Shown here: positions 5,600 to 11,960 of the stretch, in pieces
Position numbering within the stretch: position 1 is the first letter of the stretch
How the letters are laid out: each line of letters starts with the position of its first letter
NCBI GenBank assembly: GCA_005888465.1
Contig: VAYJ01000065.1
Span: 1 to 11,960 of the forward strand
DNA from: Actinomycetota bacterium
GTDB lineage: Bacteria > Actinomycetota > UBA4738
Direction: 5' to 3'
DNA: 11,960 bases
Notes under the pieces: generated by a model
What the model saw: only the letters and a program-made list of their open reading frames with translations
What the model was told of the DNA's origin: nothing
Databases searched by the model: none
Program-made: the position numbers and the translations under genes

Positions 5600-7450
5600 A
5601 TGGCCACCCATGCCTCCTTCATGCCGGGCGTGAAAGTCCAGAACCGCGTGTGGACTTGGCTGACCACCGTGGACCACAAGCGGATCGGCATTCTCTACGG
5701 CACCACGTCCTTCGTCTTCTTCTTGCTGGCGGGGCTCGAGTCACTGCTCATGCGCGTCCAGCTCGCCCGCCCGGACAGCACGCTCATCGGGCCCCAGGCC
5801 TACAACGAGCTGTTCACCATGCACGGAACCACGATGATCTTCCTGGCCGTCATGCCGCTATCGACAGCCTTCATCAACTTCGCCGTCCCCCTCCTCATTG
5901 GCGCTCGGGACGTCGCCTTCCCGCGGCTGAACGCGCTCAGCTACTGGCTCTTTCTAGCCGGAGGTCTCCTCTTGAACTTCGGCTGGCTCCTCGGCACGGC
6001 CCCTGATGCCGGATGGTTCGGTTACGCCAATCTCACGTCCAGGCAATTCTCCCCCGGACCCCATCTGGACTTCTGGATCCTGGCCATCCAGATGCTCGGG
6101 GTCTCATCCATCCTGGGCGCCCTCAATTTCGTGGTGACGATCATCAACATGCGCGCGCCGGGCATGCAGCTCCTCTGGATGCCGGTCTTCGTGTGGATGG
6201 TGCTGGTGACGCAGTTCCTTGTGCTGCTGGCCTTTCCACCCTTGACGGTCGGGATGATCTTCCTGATGTTCGACCGATTTTTCGGCACGCTCTTCTTCTC
6301 TCCCGCTGCAGGCGGTGATCCCTTGCTCTGGCAGCATCTCTTCTGGATCTTTGCCCATCCGGAGGTCTACATCCTGATCCTGCCCCCCATGGGCATCATC
6401 TCCGAGGTGATCCCCACCTTTGCGGCCAAGCCCCTCTTCGGCGCTCCGATGATGATCTACGCAGGCATCGCCATCGGCTTCCTGTCCTTCGGCGTGTGGA
6501 GCCACCACATGTTCGCCGTCGGTCTGGGACCGGCGGCCGACTCGGCCTTTTCGATGATCACCATGCTCATCGCCATTCCGACCGGGGTGAAGATCCTCAA
6601 CTGGATCATGACGCTCTGGGGCGGGCGCATCCGTTTCCGCGCTCCGCTGTACTTTGCCCTGGGCTTCATCGGGATGTTCACCATGGGTGGGCTCTCCGGC
6701 GTCATGCACGCCTCGCCGCCGGTGGACCTCCAGCAGACGGACAGCTATTTCGTGGTCGCGCACCTGCACTACGTGCTCTTCGGCGGCTCGGTCTTCGCGT
6801 TGTTCGCCGGCGCCTACTACTGGTGGCCGAAGGTATTCGGCAGGATGCTCGACGAGCGGCTGGGCAGGATCCACTTCTGGTTGACGCTGATCGGTTTCAA
6901 CGTCGCCTTCTTCCCCATGCACATCCTGGGCCTTCTCGGGATGCCGCGGCGCGTGTACACGTACGCGCCCGACCTCGGCTGGAACCTGTGGAACCTGCTG
7001 GCCACGATCGGCGCCTTCTTGATCGGCGCGTCCCTGCTCGTGTTCCTCGCGAACGTGGTCAAGACCACGCGAACGGGTACCCCCGCGGGTGGCGATCCCT
7101 GGGACGGCCGGACCCTCGAGTGGTCCATCAGCTCACCCCCGCCGGCCTGGAACTTCAGTCGAATTCCCACGGTGCACGGTCGCGATGAGTTCTGGCTGCG
7201 CAAGCATGGTGACCACGATGGGCGCCGACCGCCCGACCCTGTCCCTGCAGCGCCGGCGCCTATCCACATGCCGCCGCCGTCCTACTGGCCGATCCTGGTG
7301 GCGGCCAGCCTGCTCGTCATGATGGTGGGATTCCTGCTCACGATCGGGCAGGTGGCGATCGGCGGCCTGCTCACGCTGCTGAGCATCTACGGCTTCGCCC
7401 TGGAGTACCACCACAAGCCATACGGCGACGAAGTCCGCCCTTCTTCATGA
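5600..7450 (+). CDS. ctaD: Cytochrome c oxidase subunit I (A-type haem-copper oxidase)
   Basis: Catalytic subunit reducing O2 to water at the haem a3-CuB centre of the inner membrane. Counting from the ATG at 5600 (616 residues), the expected ligands are present: His75 (MHGTTMIF) and His390 for haem a, His388 (VVAHLHYVL) for haem a3, and His253, His302 and His303 for CuB, with Tyr257 in HPEVY for the His-Tyr link. Glu255 in HPEVY and Asp104/Asn111 (GARDVAFPRLN) indicate an A1-type D channel; Lys331 (PTGVKILNW) marks the K channel. The position equivalent to the Mg-ligand His before DTY is Thr380 (QQTDSY). Two extra hydrophobic segments (about 562-582 and 584-602) follow a loop of about 70 residues. 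No subunit II, III or haem biosynthesis gene is in the window. The start is uncertain: 5522 has GAGGAAG close by, while 5600 fits family length better. Confidence 0.95.
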   Translation: MATHASFMPGVKVQNRVWTWLTTVDHKRIGILYGTTSFVFFLLAGLESLLMRVQLARPDSTLIGPQAYNELFTMHGTTMIFLAVMPLSTAFINFAVPLLIGARDVAFPRLNALSYWLFLAGGLLLNFGWLLGTAPDAGWFGYANLTSRQFSPGPHLDFWILAIQMLGVSSILGALNFVVTIINMRAPGMQLLWMPVFVWMVLVTQFLVLLAFPPLTVGMIFLMFDRFFGTLFFSPAAGGDPLLWQHLFWIFAHPEVYILILPPMGIISEVIPTFAAKPLFGAPMMIYAGIAIGFLSFGVWSHHMFAVGLGPAADSAFSMITMLIAIPTGVKILNWIMTLWGGRIRFRAPLYFALGFIGMFTMGGLSGVMHASPPVDLQQTDSYFVVAHLHYVLFGGSVFALFAGAYYWWPKVFGRMLDERLGRIHFWLTLIGFNVAFFPMHILGLLGMPRRVYTYAPDLGWNLWNLLATIGAFLIGASLLVFLANVVKTTRTGTPAGGDPWDGRTLEWSISSPPPAWNFSRIPTVHGRDEFWLRKHGDHDGRRPPDPVPAAPAPIHMPPPSYWPILVAASLLVMMVGFLLTIGQVAIGGLLTLLSIYGFALEYHHKPYGDEVRPSS

Positions 7451-7496
7451 GGCGGAAGCGTAGCGCCGCGAGGCCTAAGCGAGGCGACACGCGAGC

Positions 7497-7664
7497 TCAG
7501 CGCTTCGTGGTCGCCCCGCTCTGGAGCCTGCGACCGCATTTCGGACACTCGGCGGCCCTCGCGGACTGATCCTTCTGATCTTCCAGAGTGATCAGCTTCA
7601 TGATCGTGTCGCAATCGGGGCACCTGATCGGCCCGAAATCGGGCCGTCGACCTGACATCGCCAT
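7497..7664 (-). CDS. 55-residue zinc-ribbon-like protein
   Basis: A very short cytoplasmic protein with two CxxC knuckles: CPDC at residues 15-18 and CPKC at 40-43, 21 residues apart, a spacing compatible with one bound zinc ion. The C-terminus is basic (GRRLQSGATTKR). I do not recognise a specific family; such proteins are often nucleic-acid or protein binding. AAGGAG five bases before the ATG at 7664 supports that start; an in-frame ATG two codons later is less well spaced. It is convergent with the oxidase gene, whose stop is 46 bases away, with no clear terminator between them, so the two transcripts may overlap. Confidence 0.72.
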   Translation of the reverse strand: MAMSGRRPDFGPIRCPDCDTIMKLITLEDQKDQSARAAECPKCGRRLQSGATTKR

Positions 7665-7731
7665 GACGTCTCCTTCCGCTCACCAGCGCCCTTCCCACCC
7701 GCGAGGGCAGGGACGGCTGGGTCGCGATGGG

Positions 7732-8177
7732 TCATTTGGGCATCGTCGCGGTGGGACTTGGAGGGGACGCCCCTGGCGGCAGCGGCGTCCCGCCTCCGGG
7801 CAGACACGGCGCGGCCGACTGTGACATCGTCCTAAGCGGACACGGCTGAAGCGGCGGCTGCGAGGACGCTCCGCTTCCTGGTGCGGTCGGAGGCGGCACC
7901 TGCGGGAGGCCGCTCGGCGGGGTGGTCATGGATCCGCCAGATGGCGACGAGCCGGTCGGACTCGGCAACCACGGTTGATTGCCGATACCGAGCGTGCAGG
8001 ACGGCTGAGATGTACTGGGCACTGGCCGTGCGCCGGGCGTCCCGGGCTGGGCAGATTGTGTCGTTCCGGCACTTGCGTGCCCGGAGAGCTGCCCGGCCCC
8101 GGGTTGCTGGTTTGCGCGACCGCGGTGCTCGCCACGAATACTCCCGCCAGCTCCTTGAAGAGTGACGGCTCATCCAT
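7732..8177 (-). pseudogene. Pro/Ser-rich exported protein, reading frame apparently shifted
   Basis: Two overlapping frames together look like one gene. The 5' part, from an ATG at 8177, contains a signal-peptide-like stretch (FKELAGVFVASTAVAQ). The 3' part, in another frame and open from about 8170 to the TGA at 7732, encodes Pro/Ser/Gly-rich low-complexity sequence (for example QPGTPGARPVPSTSQPS, TTPPSGLPQVPPPTAPGSG) with three Cys and a terminal TATMPK. The join requires one missing base somewhere around 8090-8135. Neither frame has a good ribosome site of its own. The C-rich composition could also create open frames by chance, so this is tentative. No function can be given. Confidence 0.35.
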
Positions 8178-8363
8178 GGATATGGATACACTGAGGGGCC
8201 TCGCTGCATCGCCTATGCCACCGGCCATCGTTTGGGGGAACATCATAACGGGAAGCGTGTGTTTGCGGCGAGATGAGCTGGTCGAGCCCGCCCTTTCGGC
8301 CGGATGGTGGGCGATCCGCGCAGCTTGACCTCGACGCCACGACTCAGTAAAGGCTGCCCGTGG
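8178..8363. other. Intergenic stretch without recognised features
   Basis: No ribosome site, promoter match or strong hairpin stands out between the damaged Pro/Ser-rich frame and the DUF1344-like gene. Confidence 0.4.
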
Positions 8364-8669
8364 CTACTTGCGGCCGCCCCGCGTCTCTTCGAGGAATTCG
8401 ATCGACGTGGCGACGTTCTGCCCGCCTTTGACCTCATATTTGACCTTCACCATCCGGCCTTCTCGGAGATCGGCCTGAAGTGCCAAACCTTGAGGAACAC
8501 GCACGACAGTGCCATCGCTCAGCTGTATCAGCTCGCCGTTCACATTGACGATCCGGCTCTCCCGCTCATGCTGGCCCTGGTCGACGGGCGGCTGCGCGAA
8601 GACCAACCGACTCGTGCCGGGACTGAAGGCTAGGGCCAACGTGGCCATTGCCACCAGCGCACGCCTCAT
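8364..8669 (-). CDS. Small exported protein resembling DUF1344
   Basis: A 101-residue protein with a signal peptide (MRRALVAMATLALAF core, likely cut after VFA before Q26). The mature part is short and beta-rich: SRIVNVNGELIQLSDGTVVRVP, then LREGRMVKVKYEVKGGQNVATSIEF. This layout (an internal strand repeat around a DGT turn, then an R-x-G-x-x-V-x-V-x-Y strand) resembles DUF1344-type small OB-like periplasmic proteins; the match is by eye and moderate. GGGAGAGAGG upstream supports the ATG. It starts 100 bases downstream of the broken CBS gene on the same strand and has no separate promoter that I can see, so it may depend on the sigma-54 promoter at 9376-9390. Confidence 0.75.
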   Translation of the reverse strand: MRRALVAMATLALAFSPGTSRLVFAQPPVDQGQHERESRIVNVNGELIQLSDGTVVRVPQGLALQADLREGRMVKVKYEVKGGQNVATSIEFLEETRGGRK

Positions 8670-8769
8670 CCTGTCCTCTCTCCCTTATTCGCGAGGGGCG
8701 GCGGGCCACGGACGATGAGCCGTTCCTCGCAGGGCCCGGCTGGCGTCCGCGGCGCACTCTCGCCTCCTG

Positions 8770-9257
8770 CTATGTGTTGGGCGGGGCGGCGCTGACGTCC
8801 GCGAGGGCCGATTCCCGGTCTCGCGCCACCGCGATGTCTCCGATCGAGGCAATGCCCACGACTTCCCCGTCCTCCTCGACGACGGGCAGCCGACGAATCG
8901 CTTTCTCCCTGATCAGCCGGACGACGTCGTCGATGCTGGCCGTGGGTGGCACCGTCGTGAGCTCGCGACTGCAGATCTCGCCGACCGTCACCATCGCCGG
9001 GTCGCCTCCGTCCGCGAGCACGCGGACCACGATGTCACGGTCCGTCACGATGCCGCAGAGTTGATTGTTCTCGAGGACAACCACGTCCCCGATATCGCTC
9101 TCCGCATGAGCTCGGCGGCATCTCTCACCGAGGCCGTGGCTTCGAGAATCTTGGGGTCCGGCGTCATCACATCTTGGATGCTCTGCTTGCGAGAGCTCGT
9201 TCGCCAGTGACGGCTGGACTTCTGCTTGGTGTTTGTCCGCTTTCCGTTCTTTGGCAT
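8770..9257 (-). pseudogene. Tandem CBS-domain protein (copy 2), one-base frameshift
   Basis: Paralogue of the CBS gene at 1619-2080, about three-quarters identical by eye, with the same tail (ALADVSAAPPNT against ALGDVSAAPPNT). From the ATG at 9257 (GGAGGGA ribosome site) the frame reads a basic extension of 25 residues (MPKNGKRTNTKQKSSRHWRT...), then SIQDVMTPDPKILEATASVRDAAELM and derails at RRAISG. Restoring one base near 9102 (minus strand ATGCGG-AGAGC) gives MR-x-SDIGDVVVLE, exactly as in copy 1, and the rest of both CBS domains is intact to the TAG at 8770. A repaired product would be 162 residues and a nucleotide-sensing Bateman module like copy 1. Either a recent inactivation or a sequencing error; the otherwise perfect conservation favours the latter or very recent loss. 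Confidence 0.85.
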
Positions 9258-9375
9258 GGACTCCCTCCTGCCGCCGCCTCGTGTGGAGCGAACTCCATCG
9301 TGGGCGAGCCTGGCGGCCACCTGTTGGTGATGTCTTCCCACCGCCCCGGTCGAGGCTACATCTGAGAAAAAATCA

Positions 9376-9390
9376 GCAAGGCATGTGCCA
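9376..9390 (-). promoter_or_regulatory. Sigma-54 promoter for CBS copy 2
   Basis: Minus-strand TGGCACATGCCTTGC, followed by T and then a T-rich run, differs from TGGCACG-N4-TTGC only at position 7. GG at 9389-9388, GC at 9377-9376. Predicted start near 9364, 107 bases before the ATG at 9257. Confidence 0.78.
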
Positions 9391-9702
9391 ATGGGCGCGA
9401 ACATCGAGGGGGTCAGCTTTTCCGTAGCTGGCCGACGCGTACGTGAATGTGTGGCGAGTGGGTGGACGATGGCTGGCGCATGCTGGTGTATAGACCGGCC
9501 GCTTCCACCATCAGGAAGCCGGCGCGAGTCCGCTGAGAGGGCGCGTACTCCCCGTTTGCGAATGAAAGCCCACGTCCCATGCACGCGCTAAAGCGCCGCG
9601 CCTGAAAGATTCACTCGGTAAGCTGAACCGATGCCGGTGGTTGCTCCCGTGCCGAGCGCTCATACCCGGGGATTCCCTTGGTCGATTCGTGCTCTCTCCC
9701 GC
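9391..9702. other. Non-coding control region between two divergent sigma-54 promoters
   Basis: About 310 bases without a supported gene between outward-facing promoters. It holds GCTTCC-N7-GGAAGC at 9501-9519 (with CCGG just outside each arm, offset) and GCGCT-AA-AGCGC at 9585-9596. These are candidate regulator sites only; I found no element clearly shared with the other two divergent regions. Confidence 0.5.
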
Positions 9703-9717
9703 TGGCATAACCCTTGC
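9703..9717 (+). promoter_or_regulatory. Sigma-54 promoter for the BON membrane protein gene
   Basis: TGGCATAACCCTTGC, followed by T, matches TGGCACG-N4-TTGC with mismatches at positions 6 and 7 only. GG at 9704-9705, GC at 9716-9717. Predicted start near 9729, about 130 bases before the ATG at 9862. Confidence 0.75.
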
Positions 9718-9861
9718 TGAATTCAGCGTCTGATTGGAGCGGTGATGCTGCCCAATGCCGACTTCCCTCGCGGACGATCACCCGTGACACCTGAACACAC
9801 CATCGATGGTGAGCATTGCATGACTCAAACCCGAGTAGCAGGATCCGGAAAGGAGACAGGT

Positions 9862-10611
9862 ATGCAGAAGCTCGCCGCCCTCGCCGGCACGGTCATCGGC
9901 GCCGGCCTGATGTACGCGCTCGACCCCGCGTCGGGCTCCCGCCGCCGCGCCCTGGCGCGCGACCAGCTCCTGTCCGCGAAGCGGCGGCTCCATGACGCCA
10001 CCGTGTCGACGTGGAGCGACGCACGTAATCGGGGACAGGGCCTGTGGGCAAGTCTGCGCGCCCGAGTGGCCCCTGACCAGCCGACGGACGATGTGCTCGA
10101 GCAGCGCATTCGATCCTCGATCGGGCGGCTCTTACGCTTCCCCCGACTCGTCAAGGTGCACGCCCACGATGCCATGGCGATCTTGGAAGGCGCCGTCCCT
10201 GCGGACGAAGCGGCGGCATTGATCCGCCATGTTCGCGCCGTGCGGGGGGTTGCCGAGGTCGACAATCGGCTCGACGTCTACGAGCGGCCAGAAGATCTTC
10301 CCGGGGTCCAGCCGCCGTTTCCGCCTCGTCGTCCGGGCCCGCGCTTCCAGTTGATGCAGCGGAACTGGGCCCCTAGCATCCGCGCGCTGGTTGGGGCGCT
10401 CGGCACCGTGCTGTTCCTGGCCGCGTCCCGTCGCGGTCTGGTCGTCGGATCGGCGATGCGGCTCATCGGTGCCCTTGCCGTGCTGCGCGCGGCGACCAAT
10501 GAACCGATCGAGGATCGCCTGGGGAGGCAGCCGCGCGGGGCGGAAGTTCCAGAGGAACCCGAACGTCAGCTCAGCGAGAGCGACGGGAGGAGCTATCAGG
10601 CGCCGCGCTAG
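9862..10611 (+). CDS. Membrane-anchored BON-domain protein
   Basis: A 249-residue protein. Residues 5-20 form a hydrophobic helix followed by DPASGSRRRALARDQL, a pattern typical of short YtxH-like anchors in this group. A single BON domain lies at about 76-140 (TDDVLEQRIRSSIGRLLRFP, then VKVHAHDAMAILEGAVPADE and RGVAEVDNRLDVY). After a Pro-rich hinge comes RFQLMQRNWAPSIR, followed by a hydrophobic hairpin (about 175-211), and a polar tail. BON domains are associated with envelope or lipid contact. The ATG at 9862 has AGGAG with six-base spacing; the frame is open from 9742 but those upstream starts lack a ribosome site. It is first in a plus-strand operon with the HPF-CSD gene 79 bases later. 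Confidence 0.85.
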   Translation: MQKLAALAGTVIGAGLMYALDPASGSRRRALARDQLLSAKRRLHDATVSTWSDARNRGQGLWASLRARVAPDQPTDDVLEQRIRSSIGRLLRFPRLVKVHAHDAMAILEGAVPADEAAALIRHVRAVRGVAEVDNRLDVYERPEDLPGVQPPFPPRRPGPRFQLMQRNWAPSIRALVGALGTVLFLAASRRGLVVGSAMRLIGALAVLRAATNEPIEDRLGRQPRGAEVPEEPERQLSESDGRSYQAPR

Positions 10612-10690
10612 GCGGGCGGAGACGGTCAATCGCCCCTGACTCGCCGAGGACCGAGCTCGTGGGACCCGGCGCCATCGTGAGGAGCCGATC

Positions 10691-11353
10691 ATGGATCGAT
10701 CTATCGAGGTGACCTTTCGTAACATGCCTCGCAGCGAGGCGATCGAGAGCGTCGCGCGCCGCGAGGCGCTCAAGCTCGAGCGCTATGCCCCGAAGATCGT
10801 CGGGTGCCGCGTGGCCATCGAGCGGCCCCAGCGTTTCCAGCGGCAGGGCAACGCCCACCGCGTGCGGCTCTTCATCAGCGCCGCCTCGCGCGGCCCGGTG
10901 GTGGTGACTCGAGAGCCGCTCGATAGCGACATGCACGAAGACCTGCGCACCATCGTCATCGGGGCCTTCAAGGCTGCGCGCAGGCAGCTGCAGTCGATGA
11001 TCCAGCGGCAGCGCGGCGAGGCGAAGCCGCCGCAGGAGCCGCGGGCGCTGGTCGTCCGGCTCTTCCCGCGGGAAGGATATGGCTTCCTGAAGACTCCCGA
11101 TGGACGCGATCTCTACTTTCACCGTCACAGCGTCCTGCACGACGACTTCGAGCGGTTGGCCGTGGGCACCGAGGTCCGCTTCGAGGAGTCCGAGGGCGAC
11201 AAGGGACCCCAGGCAAGCACCGTGCAGATCGTCAACAAGCCGGGTATTCGTCTGCCCGCCACGGGGCCAGCCAGCATCGTGCCGCCCCGGGGCTGGGAGG
11301 ACATGGGATTCCGGCGGGGCCGCCGACGCGCCAAGAGAGGAGCTGGCCAGTGA
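10691..11353 (+). CDS. HPF/RaiA-like ribosome-associated protein fused to a cold-shock domain
   Basis: A 220-residue two-domain protein. Residues 1-106 resemble the HPF/RaiA (sigma-54 modulation protein) fold: IEVTFRNMPRSEAIESVARREALKLERY, then GCRVAIERPQ, RVRLFISAAS and a C-terminal helix with MHEDLRTIVIGAFKAARRQL. The second domain, about 118-183, is a cold-shock OB fold with RNP1-like GYGFLKT (129-135) and RNP2-like LYFHRHSVL (141-149), then VGTEVRFEESEGDKGPQA. A basic tail follows (RRGRRRAKRGAGQ). HPF proteins bind the 30S subunit and silence or protect ribosomes in stress; the cold-shock domain should add RNA binding. AGGAG seven bases before the ATG fixes the start. Its stop overlaps the start of the baeRF gene. 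Confidence 0.88.
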   Translation: MDRSIEVTFRNMPRSEAIESVARREALKLERYAPKIVGCRVAIERPQRFQRQGNAHRVRLFISAASRGPVVVTREPLDSDMHEDLRTIVIGAFKAARRQLQSMIQRQRGEAKPPQEPRALVVRLFPREGYGFLKTPDGRDLYFHRHSVLHDDFERLAVGTEVRFEESEGDKGPQASTVQIVNKPGIRLPATGPASIVPPRGWEDMGFRRGRRRAKRGAGQ

Positions 11354-11960
11354 CCATCAGCCGAGAGACGCTCGACGAGCTCACTACGCTCGAGCTCCGC
11401 CCCGCCGTGTCCATCCTGATGCCCACCCACCACGCGGGCCCGGAGATCCGGCAGGATCCGATCCGGTTCAAGAACCTTGTCCGCGAGGTAGAGCACGAGC
11501 TCGACGCGCGCGACACCAGCAGCAAGGGTTGGCTGTGTACGCCGCACCGAATTTCTTCAGGTCCTACTGGGCGCCGCGTCCATTGCGGGAGATCGCGAAG
11601 GTCTCGAATCATTTTCACGTGACCCAGCTCTTCCCTTCTCTGGCGGATAGCACACGCTTCTATGTGCTTGCGCTCAGCCAGAAGGACGTGCGACTGATCG
11701 AGGCGACACGTTCCTCGGTGGCTGAGCTGGATCTGGGCAGCCTGCCGCGTAGCTTGGCCGAGGCGCTACCCACCGAGCCGCCAGGACAGGAGCTCCAGCA
11801 GCATGTCGTCACCACCGCGGGCGGCGAGCGGGGCGTCATGTTCCACGGCCATGGTGCCGGACTGCTCGACCAGCGAAAAGAAGCGATCCGCCAGTTCTTC
11901 CATCAGCTCGACCGTGGCCTGCATTCGCTGTTGCGGGATCGGCGTGCCCCCCTCGTGCTG
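11350..11960 (+). pseudogene. baeRF-family (release-factor-like) gene with internal deletion and frameshift, 3' end beyond window
   Basis: Belongs to the bacterial archaeo-eukaryotic-release-factor-like (baeRF) group, thought to act on ribosomes or translation under stress. The GTG start overlaps the preceding stop (GTGA at 11350-11353), with AGGAG eight bases before. The first frame gives VSILMPTHHAGPEIRQDPIR, FKNLVREVEHELDA and then nonsense ending at 11622. A different frame, entered near 11505 as RHQQQGLAVYAAPNFFRSYW, continues openly to the window edge with family features (HFHVTQLFPSLAD, FYVLALSQKDVRLIEATR, LLDQRKEAIRQFFHQLDRGL). Family members usually have a linker of some 30 or more residues between these parts; it is missing here, and the loss is not a multiple of three. 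So an internal deletion, real or an assembly artefact, has broken the gene. The subfamily number (baeRF3 or baeRF10) cannot be decided by eye. Confidence 0.78.

Noticed and set aside
6104..7188. Long open frames on both strands within the oxidase gene
   Set aside because: High GC at third positions keeps other frames open; the sequences are low-complexity His/Asp/Arg/Gly and the subunit I frame is unmistakable.
7433..7456. Terminator at the end of the oxidase gene
   Set aside because: TCCGCC and GGCGGA form only a six-base stem with an eleven-base loop across the stop codon, with no T-run.
9385..9591. Plus-strand open frames in the 9391-9702 control region
   Set aside because: No ribosome site, no recognisable motif, and they lie between two divergent promoters.

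Overview
This GC-rich window reads as a stress and membrane-homeostasis accessory region from a Gram-negative bacterium. It holds BON, CBS, PRC-barrel, DUF3175, DUF6496 and DUF3309 genes, a hibernation-factor-like protein and a baeRF-type protein around an A-type haem-copper oxidase subunit I. The combination, with several Sec signal peptides ending in AxA, resembles uncultured environmental lineages such as Rokubacteria/Methylomirabilota or deltaproteobacterial groups. That taxonomic guess is inference only; there is no rRNA or tRNA gene here.

Layout. Bases 1-2124, minus strand: a BON-domain periplasmic protein running off the left edge, a 50-residue DUF3309 membrane peptide, a secreted peptidoglycan-binding protein with a nine-residue tandem repeat, and a two-CBS-domain protein preceded by a 15-codon leader ORF. 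Bases 2447-2800, plus strand: a small basic protein of unknown function, ending at a strong hairpin shared with the convergent gene. Bases 2865-4135, minus strand: three very basic proteins (DUF3175, then two with a DUF6496-type motif), the first two almost touching. Bases 4372-5160, minus strand: a protein with two PRC-barrel repeats. Bases 5600-7450, plus strand: an orphan cytochrome c oxidase subunit I. Bases 7497-9257, minus strand: a 55-residue zinc ribbon, a damaged Pro/Ser-rich reading frame, a small secreted DUF1344-like protein and a second CBS gene broken by a one-base frameshift. Bases 9862-11960, plus strand: a membrane BON protein, an HPF/RaiA-like protein fused to a cold-shock domain, and a baeRF-family gene with an apparent internal deletion.

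The main finding is regulatory. Three divergent intergenic regions (about 2145-2431, 5235-5510 and 9364-9729) each carry two outward-facing matches to the sigma-54 (RpoN) -24/-12 promoter, TGGCACG-N4-TTGC with GG and GC exactly ten bases apart. Two weaker matches precede the peptidoglycan-binding gene and the DUF3175 operon. The predicted transcription starts fit the starts chosen from ribosome binding sites. This suggests that most of the window, including the oxidase subunit, is one sigma-54 stress regulon: envelope sensing (BON, PRC, peptidoglycan binding), nucleotide sensing (CBS), nucleoid or RNA binding (basic proteins) and ribosome protection (HPF-CSD, baeRF).

Three reading frames in the right-hand 4 kb are interrupted, which may be real decay or sequence error.
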